Shown here: positions 24,275 to 34,879 of the stretch, in pieces | Layout of the letters: every line of letters begins with the position of its first letter | How positions within the stretch are numbered: the stretch's first letter is position 1 | Assembly: GCA_030067915.1 (NCBI GenBank) | Contig: JASGCC010000019.1 | Location: 124,001-188,000 of the forward strand | Direction of reading: 5' to 3' | DNA: 64,000 bases | DNA from: Hydractinia echinata | Lineage: Eukaryota; Cnidaria; Hydrozoa; Anthoathecata; Hydractiniidae | The notes under the pieces: generated by a model | Told to the model about the DNA's origin: nothing | Seen by the model: the letters and a program-made list of their open reading frames with translations, nothing else | Databases searched by the model: none | Translations under genes and position numbers: made by a program

Positions 24275-25308
24275 GGAAAAACACGGCACTATGATTGAGT
24301 GTATACCCCTTTCCAAAAAAACTTCATTGCAACTTCGGTTTTAATGAAAACACAGGGAACAGCCTGTCATTACCGGTTCAGCTAAAATAATCTGTCAGTC
24401 ATTTTATTTGCACAAAAAGTTTTCAGGAAAAAATAATAAAATATGTAGCTAAGACCTAGCTAACCTAGCTAACTGCATTTAGCATAACACTTTTTGTTTA
24501 AGAATATTGTTGTAGCCAAACTGCATTTTATACTCTCACTTTTTAGCCAAAGATAGGAGCTAGCTAAATGGCTACAGTCTCAACACAAAAATAAATGGTG
24601 GGTAGGATAAAAAGCTGTTATACCATACAGAATAGTAATAAGTAAGGTTCTAGCTAGCTAGCCTCCAAAATCTTCGTTCCTAGCCAAAAATCCTAAAACT
24701 GGTGCGTTTAAGATCTGTACGTGACTAAAAACGTGACAATATATTTATCTTAACATTTTAAAACATACAAAAAAACAATATTACGAAAATAAAAAGCTTA
24801 TAGAAGACAAAAAGGTGAAACAGACTTACAAACAGCACTGACAACCATTACTTTAAAAACCAAAATGGCCATCATGTTTCTTCGTTGGCATGCCCAGGCC
24901 GCGAAAGTCTTGGATTGGTTTTTCAAACAATCAAGCGTTTTGATTGGTGTATTATGTGCGAGCGGTCAAAACAAAGTCAGTAAAACTATCAGTAAACTGT
25001 CCCATTTGTTTTCTGTAGCTCCTGGGCGAAAACGGCGATTGAGGTCACGGGGGTAATTATTATTAAAAATGGCGTATTAAAATAATGCATTCATTTTTAT
25101 CACTAAATTTATTTTTCTTACTTATAGTAATAAATTAAAGTAATTCAATTAATTAAAGAAATAAATTAATTTTTAGAATTTATTTTAATCAATAATAAGA
25201 TTTGCGATTAAACAACCCCCTGGTTTCTAAAAATCGCGGAAAGATCAAAGGAATATCGGTAACCCTTTTGAACAGACAGACAGACGGAATACGGCTATTA
25301 TAATAGAG
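24275..25308. other. no gene recognised; ends with a GACAGAC...TATTATAATA terminus
   Basis: No supported exon. The right edge (25273-25306: ACAGACAGACAGACGG, then TATTATAATAGAG) is the 'tail' end of the ACTAG-hairpin family. If its partner head is the one at 22913, the two would bound a 2.4-kb unit, which I cannot prove. Confidence 0.35.
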
Positions 25309-25510
25309 ACTAGTCGATAAGGCCCGTGGAAAAATCCACTAAGGCAAAAGGCCAATGAAAAATAGGTTGCTTTAGATGTTTTGCTGATGTCAGTAGTGCA
25401 TATACAAAAAAAAAATGTTCTTAAAATCTCATTAAATCCTCCACACAAATCTTACACAAAATAAAAAAGAACAGCTTGCAAGGTGTAAAATATAGTTGAT
25501 AAAAAGTTAC

Positions 25511-25610
25511 AACAACGACACTCACACCATCGACACTCACAACACCAATACTCACAAAACCGACAGTAAGAACACCGACAGTTACAACACCGACAGTCAC
25601 AACACGGATA
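25511..25610. repeat. 15-bp minisatellite (ACAACACCGACAGTC)n
   Basis: Six or so diverged copies of ACAACACCGACAGTC or ACACCGACACTCACA in direct tandem. On the opposite strand it reads as a Val-rich artefactual peptide. Confidence 0.75.
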
Positions 25611-27253
25611 ATAACAATCTCAGAAATAACGCATCTCAAATATCTTATAAGTGATTATGTTGAAAACCCTCAGTATTTTATTCTGAAATATCAAAAAGGA
25701 GGCCTGCAAGAGTTAGCACAAATCAACAAATATAAGTTATTTTATACATTTTAAATACTGTCTTTCCCTTAAAAGCTTATACAAATATATGAAAAAGCCA
25801 TAGTTTCGAAAACATCAAATTTAAATCCAGAAAAATCTCCCACAAAAATTTACACAAAATGTAAAAATCAACCAGTTAAGGACACAAAAATTTTCCTTTT
25901 TAGTTCCGTACTGCCCTTTACCAACAATTTTAAACCTAAATGTCAAAAAATCAATGAGCAAAGAATAAACTTGAATCAACAAAGATCATTATTTTAGAAA
26001 CATTGTATACGGTTCGTAAACAAAACTTTACAAAAAATGTAAAACAGATCGGTTTTTGAGAAACACATCTAAATCAACAAAAATAAGTTCATTCAGCATG
26101 TCGTATATTGCCATTACCCATTAATCTTCCACAAAAAGGTTATGAAACACATCAAAATTTAAAAAAATCAGTGATTTCAGTGCCTCGCGTTTAGATTACA
26201 AAATATAAAAAACAAAAACAGTTTCAGTCAGAACATTAAGTATACAATTTTTTTATCATCAGCAAACATTTATCCCTACAAAATTTTGTAAAATTCTCAA
26301 GAAAAACAAAAACGTGAAACCATGGAATTTTCTTCCAGCAAAAATTACATCACATACAGTTAGTTCTCCCAAACAATAGTTTATAATACGAAATATAAAG
26401 ACAAAGTTGTTTATATAGTCTGAAGATGTACTTAGTGTACGAAAAGCTTAACAAATAAATACTTTATAACTTTCAAACTCGTTATATTTTTTCTTAATTA
26501 GTAAAATATGGCTGTTATTTTTACCGATAAAGACATCAGCTTTACAACAGCTTACAGTGAAGTCTGATTCTACAAAGATTTGTTCTTTCAGTATATATAT
26601 TGCATGTGGTCTATTTCCACAAAAGTTTACACAAAATTTCAAAAAACAGCATTTTGCAACACGAACAATATGAACTGACAACCATACCATCCTCTCATAA
26701 ATTTTTTTAACCCAAAGTCATAAACCCACGTATATAAATTTCCAATCAAATGTCAAAAACCCCTGTAAAAAAACCTGGCATTTTACATGTAGGCTGACAG
26801 GATGAGGAAACAAAACAATAAAAAATAACTTAACACACACACTTTAAATTCTATAAAATTCGTTCCACTTGTCATATTGTGGTCCCCTTGTAAAGTTTAC
26901 AGGAAATGTGAAAAAATTATTCTCTATGGGCATAAAAATGTGTCACAGTATCCTAAAAGTTCAAGAAAGATTTTGTAGCTATAGCTTGTTACATCATAAT
27001 TCGTGTTCAAAAAAGAAGAGAAGTTTGACTACTAAGGTAGCTATAAATACCTAAAAAAAGAGGAATAACAACAAAAATCATAGATTAGAGCTAGCTATGG
27101 GATGGAGCCTTGAAGCTAACATTAGCTAGCTAGCTAACAAAAGAGTACCTAAGACACCCAGTTAAATATACTTAAGCTGGGGAGACTTAGCTAAGTCTAT
27201 AGCTAGCTATTTATGCTTAGTAAAACATATATAAAGGAAAACAATAGCAATGT
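25611..27253. other. no gene recognised inside the long ACTAG unit
   Basis: AT-rich sequence in which CACAAAA-TTTACACAAAA-TGTAAAA strings recur every 150-250 bases (for example near 25850, 26030, 26280, 26620 and 26890). This may be an old, diverged tandem repeat. No exon was seen. Confidence 0.35.
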
Positions 27254-27255
27254 AA

Positions 27256-27299
<44 letters not shown>

Positions 27300-27368
27300 T
27301 TTAAAGTGGCTAGCCCAGAAAATCACAAAAACCTATAGTTAGTGGATTGTTTCCACTGGGGGCCACTA
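27254..27368 (-). mobile_element. 5'-truncated CR1/L2-like LINE 3' end with (TAA)n tail
   Basis: The (TAA)n run at 27254-27296 is followed by AATATTTAAAGTGGCTAGCC and on to GGGGGCCACTA. This matches, almost base for base, the 3' end of the LINE at 50006-53000. It is a typical dead-on-arrival insertion of about 70 bp plus tail. Confidence 0.85.
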
Positions 27369-28183
27369 AATTATGACATTTGCAGTTAGTTCAACAAACC
27401 AAAACTTTCTATTTCGCTGCCACATTTTTTCATTTGTTTGGTAGCCAGCTAACAGCTTTATGCAGCATTTTGAATTTTAGGACAAATACATTAGTTACGC
27501 CCCAGGGGATACATTAATTATGCAAAAAACAGTAAATGCTAGCTTTTTTATAAAAAACGCGGTAAAACATAAAACTTAAAGAATTTGAAGCTTTTAAGTG
27601 ACTTTTTCCTGGCAAATGCGAGTCTGCCTGACACGTAACTCTAGCGACATAAAAACATAACGTCTAAAAATATCAAAGTTCTTACTATATGTGAATCCAA
27701 ATCGACTTTAAACCCAAGCTTTTATTTTCTACTTCTAACTTTTCTTTACTACTTCTAGCTGCACTCTTCACTTTCGAAGCAACTTCTCGTGGCTTCTAAC
27801 TTTACTTTTGTACTTCTACTTCTCCACTTTGACTTTTCTTGCTTTTAATATCTGCACTTTTTTGTGACTAAGGGATCGTCGAAAATAAGACATTTTTTAA
27901 CCGCTTCTTCAGTTCGCCTTTTGTGTCGAGAACTTTGTCGAGAAATTTTTATGTTTGTTTGTTTTTACGCTAACGGAACTTTTTATTCGAATGCCGTCCC
28001 GTTCGAAAGTATGTATTTCAGCGAATCATACTGCTTATTTTCTATCACGTGGTTTCTAACAGTTGCGAGACAAATGTAAACAAAACAAAAAAACTCGAAA
28101 AACTCGCGCATTCGGGTGGTAAAAAATATCGTGTTTGCAAAAGTGACAGACAGACACACGGAACTGGCTTATTATTATAAGAG

Positions 28184-28907
28184 ACTAGTCGATTAGGCCC
28201 GTGGAGAAATCCACTTAGGCAGAAGGACAATAGAAAAATAGGTTGTTTCGATTTTTTGCTGACGTCAGCAGTGCATATAAAAAAAATTGACGAAATTTGT
28301 TTATCCGTTTCTTGTAGTTGAAACGCTAATCAAAATAATGTATAGGATCATATGTTTTCGACGAACGCCTAAGGAGATATAAGGGTTTAAAAATTTTGCT
28401 GACGTCTGCAAAGACCCGCAAAAACACATAAAAACTTTTTTTTCAGAATTTTATATACCTAATGCCTTCATCGTATAGATCTTGAAACGCTGATTAAGAA
28501 AATGTATAGGATCGTGTACTTTTGACAAACGGTTGCAGAGATATTAGGGTTTGAAGGTTTTTTGGTGACGTCATCAACCCGTCCATTCCGAAACGGATTT
28601 GGGGACCCAGGTTTAAGAAACTTACCCAAATTGGTCCCAGGTGGTCCCTAGTTACCCACGCGGTGAAAAATCATTGACGTCACCACCTCGTTTCCAAGTT
28701 ATTTGGCCTCAAAGTTTTAAGTGCACTGTAATGGCTTCATTAATTTAATATACTTTCCTTTGACGTTAATATTATTTTAACGTTAAAGTTTGGTAAATTA
28801 CAGAACAAATTTATGGGCGATGTTTTACAGACTTTATCAAAGAAAATGGTGAAGAATATAATCCACTTTGCAAAAGTCACAGACAGAACTGGCATATTAT
28901 TATATAG
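28184..28907 (+). mobile_element. ACTAG-hairpin element, tandem unit A
   Basis: It begins ACTAGTCGATTAGGCCCGTGG with the stem GTGGA-GAAA-TCCAC. It ends GTCACAGACAGAACTGG...ATTATTATATAG at the next unit. The interior shares long blocks with unit B, such as GATGACGTCATCAACCCGTC-type, GGTCCCAGGTGGTCCCTAG and GACGTCACCACCTCG blocks. A sub-repeat, GAAACGCTGATCA-AATGTATAGGATC, occurs twice within the unit. Confidence 0.7.
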
Positions 28908-29663
28908 ACTAGTCGATAAGGCCCGTGGAGAAATCCACTTAGGCAGGGAAACAATGAAAAAGAGAACCATCACTTGAATTTTGATGACATCTGCAAGGGC
29001 CCGTCAATACACAAAAAATATTTTTTAGGAAATTTATTTATCCCTTGCCTCTATTGTGTAGAGATCGAAACTCTGATCAAAATAATGTATAGAATCATGT
29101 ACTTTTGATGAACAGTTAAGAAGATTATAAAGGTTTAGAATTTTTGCTGACGTCAGCAAGGACCTGCCAAAATATAAAGATTATTTTTTTAAAAATTTGT
29201 TTACCCGTTGCCCTCGTCTTATAGATCTTGAAACGCTGTGCAAGAAAATGTATAGGATCATGTATCTTTGACAAACGGTTGCAGAGATATTAGGGTTTAA
29301 AGGTTTTTTGATGACGTCATCAACCCGTCCATTCCGAAACGGATTTAGGGACCCAGGTTTAGGAAACTTACCCAAATTGGTCCCAGGTGGTCCCTAGTTA
29401 CCCACGCGGTGAAAAATCATTGACGTCACCACCTCGTTTCCAAGTTATTTGGCCTCAAAGTTTTAGGTGCACTGTAATGGCTTCATTAATTTAATATAGG
29501 ATATTAACGTTAAAGTAGTGTTATTGACGTGGCGACGTAACGTCAGAAAATTTAACATATTAGGCATGCATTTTTCAGCAACATCAAAGCAAAATGAAGA
29601 AATCCACTTTGCCTGTTGCAGACACACAAACACACAGACACACTCTCCGTATTATTATAAGAG
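28908..29663 (+). mobile_element. ACTAG-hairpin element, tandem unit B
   Basis: It has the same head as unit A (ACTAGTCGATAAGGCCCGTGG, stem GTGGA-GAAA-TCCAC) and the same interior blocks with scattered differences. Its tail, ACACACAGACACACTCTCCGTATTATTATAAGAG, ends at 29663. The head-to-tail arrangement of A and B is most simply explained by tandem duplication or rolling-circle-like amplification. No open frame fits a replicase. Confidence 0.7.
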
Positions 29664-29934
29664 ATAATTACCTGACTGATACAAAAAACCGGTTAGTATG
29701 AAAAAATCCGATGATTTAATTGGTTTACGGCTTATTTTAACCATAGTCATAAGAAAAAAGATAGTCTGGTAAGAAACAATAATCTATTGTTCTCATGTCT
29801 TTATGGGCGAGATATACTGTCGCCCAAACCTCCGATCCTGCACAGAAGTTCAAAATGGCGCATTTTTAACTGTTGTTTGTGCTGTTGTTTGGACTTCTTG
29901 CTTGGTATTTGGGTTATTTGTTGCAATTTTTACT

Positions 29935-32458
29935 ATGCCTGGCGAAAATTGTGCTATATTTGGATGCCCTACATCACGGAGAAACAAAGAGCTCAGTATT
30001 TTTAAAGTACCACTACCCAATACTGATGTAAACAAGAAATGGGGGAAGGAACTTATTAGCATTATTACGAAAGATAGGGTCATTGATGATCAGCTGAAAA
30101 AACGCATCGCAATATTTAAATTATATATATGTGAACGTCATTTTTCTCCAGAACAAATCTGGGTTTATTCAACTCGCAAAAGCTTGAAAGAAGGAGAGCT
30201 ACCTCATCTCAATCTTCCACAAAAAAGTATTGGTCAAACCACTTCAAAAGCTCCTCGATCCAGCACTTCAATTCAAAAACGGGAAGATTTTAATATTATT
30301 CAAGATCTTTCACCGCCTCCTTCTCCAACCACTATATATAGAAACTTCTTTGACTTCAGTCAACGAATTTCAAAACTGTCATTGAGCAGCTGTTGGCATA
30401 TTGACATTCAAGACACACTAGTTATTGTTACTTGTACTTCATCTGGCCATATCATCCCAAAGTATGAAATATTCATTGATCAATCTCTCTCGTTTTCATT
30501 GAGAATATTTGGATGGATGTTACCTCTAGCGATCATGAATTGTACACCTCCTATAAAAAGTCTTTTTATAACATCACCCTTTCAAATTTTATAGCAGAAC
30601 TTAATGGTTATAAATTATGTGTTGGTATTGCTGCACCAGATTGTGCTAATAGCAGGGAATTATCCTTTCAAAAGCATGTTATTCCCAAAAAGTTTGATTA
30701 TTTGACATTTCAACAAAAATCATTCAAGTCGAATCTTCACCAAGATCAATATTATCGCTCAAATTTTTGCAGTATTTTAACTTTGTCTGTGAAACCTAAT
30801 CCTTGTGCTAATTGTACAGCACATAACGTTAAATTTAAATCATCTACAGCCCAGAAAGAAACCAAAATGCTTGAACCAGCAAAGTTAAAAGCACCTATCA
30901 AATTCACCTCTCCTGAACGCATAAAATTAACCATTCAAAGTCATCGGTTAGAGTGCAAACAACTAACAGCTCAATTAGTGGAAATGAAAACTGCGATTCA
31001 AGTTAATGGTGGCAATGTAAGTCGTGAAATAAGCTCTGATTTAGTTACCTTGTTCAGTGGTTGCGACAAAAAAGATGTACCACCGTTTATGAAATTATTT
31101 TGGGAAGAGCAACAAAGGTATATTCAATCTTCTTCACCAACTAGTGTCAGGTACCATCCAATTATTATTAAATTTTGTCTAAACCTGGCTGCAAAATCTT
31201 CTTCTGCTTATTCGGATTTGAGATATGATCCTAAGACTGGTAGTGGTATGCTGGTTCTTCCAAGCCTGCGAACACTTCGTGATTACAGAAATTACATACG
31301 ACCAACCAGGGGATTTAATCCTGAAGTTATAAATGATCTTGCCAAAAAAACTGCCACATTTTCAGATAAAAATTCAGGAAGATTTAGTATGGGACAAATA
31401 ATTTTGGCGAACTTATCGGTTTTGTTGATTTAGGTGACATTCATACAAACTTTGCCACTTTAAAAACCGTTAAAGAACTTGCCACACATGTACTTGTGTT
31501 TCTTGCTAAAAGTGTTGTCAATCCTCTTTCGTACAGTATCGCAACATTTGCTACAACTGGGATTACATCGTATCAAATTATGCCTATATTCTGGAAAGCT
31601 GTTCTTTATCTAGGGAGAATAAATTTGAAAGTTATAGCGGCTACAGCTGATGGTGCCTCACCAAACAGACGCTTTTTCAGAATGCATAGATTTTTAGATG
31701 GTGACTCTGGCAAGGATATAGTTTATCGTGCTAACAATATCCATACAAATGACAACCGTTGCATCTTTTTTTTTGCTGATGCTCCGCATCTTATAAAAAC
31801 ATCACGCAATTGTCTCTCAAATTCTGGTTCTGGTCGAGCTACACGTTATATGTGGAATAGTGGTTTTTATATTCTTTGGAGTCATGTTACACAACTCTAC
31901 CATGAAGACCTAGAAAGTGGCTTAAAGTTAGTTCACAAGTTGACAAATGATCATGTCCAACTGACACCTTTCTCTGTAATGAAAGTTCGTCTTGCCGCTC
32001 AAGTCCTTAGTGAAACTGTTGGTAGTGTTTTGAATCAATTCGGTCCACCTGAAGCAGCTGGTACAGCACAATTTTGTCTCATGATGGATAAATTTTTTGA
32101 TTGTTTGAACGTAAAGAACACTGTTGAACATGAGTTGAAAAGAAAGCCATTTTTAAAGCCTTATGAGTCTGTTGATGATGTACGTTTTGCATGGTTGGAT
32201 GATTTCCTTTCCTATTTTACATTATGGAAAGAATCTATTGAAGAACGTGACGGAAACTTTTTGAAAACTATTTTGGTAGAAAACGTGCAATTGGATCTCG
32301 TCGTGACAATCCTTCTGTAAGAGATGTTGAGTATAATGATAATATCATCAAAGCTCAATTTTCCGTAAGACCTATTGCTGGGAATGTTCAGGGGAAAAGC
32401 ATTAAATTTAACATCATTGATGACACTCCATTACCGAAAAGAAAGAAGACTCGGTAAA
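29935..32458 (+). pseudogene. P-like transposase with N-terminal THAP finger, frameshifted
   Basis: A cut-and-paste transposase relic. ATG at 29935 starts a THAP domain: NCAIFGC gives the first Cys pair, and CERHF, about 65 residues later, gives the second Cys/His pair. The frame breaks near 30520 and continues in 30513-31433 with the central region (RYHPIIIKFCLNL, RTLRDYRNYIRP, GFNPEVI). A short block is missing before IQEDLVWDK, and frames change again before GELIGFVDLGD near 31415. The catalytic RNase H-like part follows: ATADGASPNRRFF and FFADAPHLIKTSRN hold candidate acidic residues. A last shift near 32270 leads to the basic end, PKRKKTR, with a stop at 32456. Homology to the P-element/THAP9 transposase class is clear from motif order. 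The copy is dead. Confidence 0.85.
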
Positions 32459-32464
32459 CCCAAA

Positions 32465-33014
32465 AGTTCCGGACATGAACTTAAACTGTCACAACGGCTA
32501 TTTTTATAGCCACAAATTTAAAAAAACATTATTTTTTGGTTTCTCTTATTCTGAAAGACTAGAGATTGGCTTTTGTTGATGGTTCACTCCAGAAATGCTA
32601 ATTTCATTTTTATTATGGAATTAGGCAGATTAAACCATAATACTACTCAAGGGTAAGTTTGTTTGTTTTTACAATATTTTTTTCTACAAAGTTTAGTGTT
32701 GGTAGAATTGGCATAATTTAATTTGGCGAATGTCGAAAAAATGTAGTTTTGGCCGAAATTTAATTTGGCGGATTTGGTTTTTCTTCCGCAAAAGTTGGCG
32801 GAATATATTTTGCCAAATGTCTGACTAATGTCACAAATTTTTAATTTATTTGTTATTTCACATATTAATAATATTTATTATTTGAAGCGGCAAAAAATTA
32901 CTATATAGCAGCGGCTTTTTTTACTTGGTAAGCTAAGCCGAATAATGATTTTTATTAAGTGTGTGGCTATAAAAATAGCCGTTATGGCAGTTTTTAAAGT
33001 TCATGCCTGGAACT
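32465..33014. repeat. 550-bp inverted repeat between the two convergent genes
   Basis: Arms of about 50 bp (32465-32514 and 32962-33014) share AGTTCC-G-CATGAACTT, AAACTG-CA-AACGG and the palindrome GGCTATTTTTATAGCC. The arms begin within a few bases of the stop codons of both flanking genes. The interior includes AATTTGGCGGATTTGG-type repeats. It could be a nested foldback insertion or an original part of the element that ends both transcripts. Confidence 0.7.
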
Positions 33015-33021
33015 AAGTCAA

Positions 33022-34165
33022 TCAGTGTCCCATGTCTGTGCTGCTGCTTGATTTCTTTATTTCAGTTCTTAGTGATCTCTTTTTTGCAGCCTTCTTAGCA
33101 GCTTTGTGTTTTTCACGTATATCTCTTGCATATGAAAAACTCCGAACTCTTGTATACAAAGTGAGCATATGTTCCAGAAGGTTTATATTGACTTCTTTGC
33201 TGACTTTTGGATCCACAGTATAACAAACACTATTAAAGTTTGACAAAATAGAACAGTTTTTCAACATATCTTCAACAAGATCATGACATTTCAAAGTTGT
33301 GCTGAAATGTGAAGTTTTCGATCAAAATATTTTTTCACATTCTCGAAAAACATCTTGAATTTGTTTATTCACTCTCCACAATCCACCTCTGTCCCGTATA
33401 TTGATCAGTGTCTGCGAATTGTCACAGTCAACTTTGCACGCCTGTAAAATTAAAATAGCCTGCTTGTTGTAATCAGTACACTTCTTTGAGAAACGGAATT
33501 TTGTGTGAAGCTTATGTACAATAAATCCAGCTATATATTGCAAACTTTTCAGCTCATTTTCAGAAATCGCCAAAACAGTATCAGGAAGAGACGCCATAAC
33601 TTTATCGGTTCCTGAGGGATGAATTAAAATGTGATTAGCAACTTCAGTTAATAAAATGTTGCTTAAAGTCACATCTTCAAACTTTAAGGGTAGAAGAATT
33701 ATCCCCTAGTAAGCCATAAAAATGAGAATAAAAATCCTCAGCATCACCATGAAAACTTTCAATCAGGGCTTTATTTTGTTCCAAAGTTCAACAGCTTCAT
33801 CAGTTGAAAATTTAAATTTATCCTCTGAAAACGGGCACAGACAGAAAAGGGCTAGCATCTGGCATTTCTGACAAGGCATGCTTAACATTGCAATGTCTGG
33901 TTAGACCACGTTGTGATTTGCAAACTTTATCGCAATTTTGGCAACGGTAAACCTCATCTTTCTTGCAGCTTTCAACTTCTGTTACAACAGCATCTAATTC
34001 TGTGTTAAAATCCACGTTATCTTCCAAAAAACCACCATCAATTAACTCAAATAAATCATCAAGATCATCTCCAGCCAAGTAATCCTCTCCTATTTGAGCC
34101 GCCATTATTAACTTTCGTGCAGTATCAGAGGGTCGTCCAACACAACTTAAGGATAGGTTGCGCAA
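33022..34165 (-). pseudogene. antisense partner gene of the P-like element: C2H2 finger protein with YIAGFIVHKL motif
   Basis: Minus-strand frames 34165-33818, 33672-33322 and 33294-33022 read as one interrupted protein. The first part has one C2H2 finger (YRCQNCDK...GLTRHCNVKH, about residues 74-98) after an acidic segment. The middle has LQYIAGFIVHKLHTKF and RDRGGLWRVN. The last part has LLEHMLTLYTRVRSFSYA and a Lys-rich tail (KHKAAKKAAKKRS). Small frame changes lie near 33780 and 33300. The YIAG-HKL block resembles a motif near the C terminus of THAP/P-type transposases, so the C-terminal function may be carried in trans by this gene. That is inference. It is not a shadow frame: composition and motifs are protein-like, and it ends just inside the right terminal repeat. 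Confidence 0.6.
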
Positions 34166-34409
34166 ACAATGTCGGTGGTCGTTGCCTCTAGACTATCTTT
34201 TTTTCTTATGACTATGTTTTAACAGGTGTTTGTATGAAGCCATACTAACCGGTTTTGGAAGCCATTATTAAAATGGTAACATAAAAACGTAAACAAATAA
34301 AAAACATTTTCATAGCACACACAAAATATAAAAGTGGCTCACTTAAAACCATCTTCTCGTTTGAGTTCACATAAACAATGATTCGAATTGATCTGTTCTA
34401 AAACTTCAG

Positions 34410-34665
34410 ACGAATGCGTAGACGAGTACAGACGAGTAACAAACGAGTACAGACGAATCACAGACGAGTAGAGACGAACCACAGACGAGTACAGACAAGT
34501 TACAGACGACTTACAGACGAGTACAGACGAGTACAGACGAATCACAGACGAGTACAGACGAATCACAGACGAGTACAGACGAATCACAGACGAATCACAG
34601 ACAAGTTACAGACAGGTACAGATAATCACAGACAATCACAGATAAGTAACAAATCACAGACAAGT
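34410..34665. repeat. minisatellite in left MULE end, 10-11-bp unit
   Basis: About two dozen tandem units of ACAGACGAGT and ACAGACGAATC, drifting to ACAGATAAT near the inner edge. They form part of the terminal inverted repeat together with the array at 38030-38165. Confidence 0.9.
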
Positions 34666-34879
34666 CGATTTATTTTTCTATCTTTAAAAATGAAAGTTCA
34701 TAAAAAGAAAAGTGAGTTTCCCCACTGATTCTTTAAAATTTTAAAATAATGTAGTTTTCCCGAATTTCTTATAAATGTATAGGACGCTACATCATTGTTA
34801 ACAATGGGAAACGTAGAGGAAACTGCAGAAAGCACATTCGATTCACCTTTTCGTTCGATGTATGATTCGGCTATGAGCC

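Larger units (their letters stand above)
25309..28183 (+). mobile_element. ACTAG-hairpin family element, long unit (2.9 kb)
   Basis: It starts ACTAGTCGATAAGGCCCGTGG with the stem GTGGA-AAAA-TCCAC. It ends at GACAGACAGACACACGG...TATTATTATAAGAG, right where the next ACTAG begins, so it is the first of three head-to-tail units. The interior has no recognised gene. It contains a 15-bp minisatellite (25511-25610) and a truncated CR1-like LINE end (27254-27368). Orientation is arbitrary. Confidence 0.55.
29685..34256 (+). mobile_element. P-like (THAP) DNA transposon, decayed, two convergent ORF sets
   Basis: The terminal inverted repeats are 16 bp: AAAACCGGTTAGTATG at 29685-29700 and its exact complement at 34241-34256. 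A second, subterminal inverted repeat of about 26 bp (CATAGTCATAAGAAAAAAGA...) lies at 29742-29767 and 34190-34216. P elements are known to combine terminal and subterminal inverted repeats. No 8-bp target duplication was visible at these edges. The plus strand carries the THAP/RNase H-like transposase, and the minus strand a separate zinc-finger gene. Confidence 0.85.

Noticed and set aside
25421..25639. Valine-rich minus-strand open frame
   Set aside because: It is the translation of the 15-bp minisatellite at 25511-25610.
29685..34256. 8-bp target duplication expected for a P-like element
   Set aside because: The eight bases outside each end do not match, so I do not claim one. The ends may be mis-set by a few bases or the duplication lost.
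34339..34587. Repetitive peptide frame (RLYSSVI repeats) and its plus-strand partner
   Set aside because: Both are translations of the minisatellite in the MULE end, not a repeat protein.
34410..34665. Regular short repeats that could look like a CRISPR array
   Set aside because: The units are contiguous 10-11-bp tandem copies with no unique spacers, they recur inverted at the other end of the same element, and the genome is eukaryotic.
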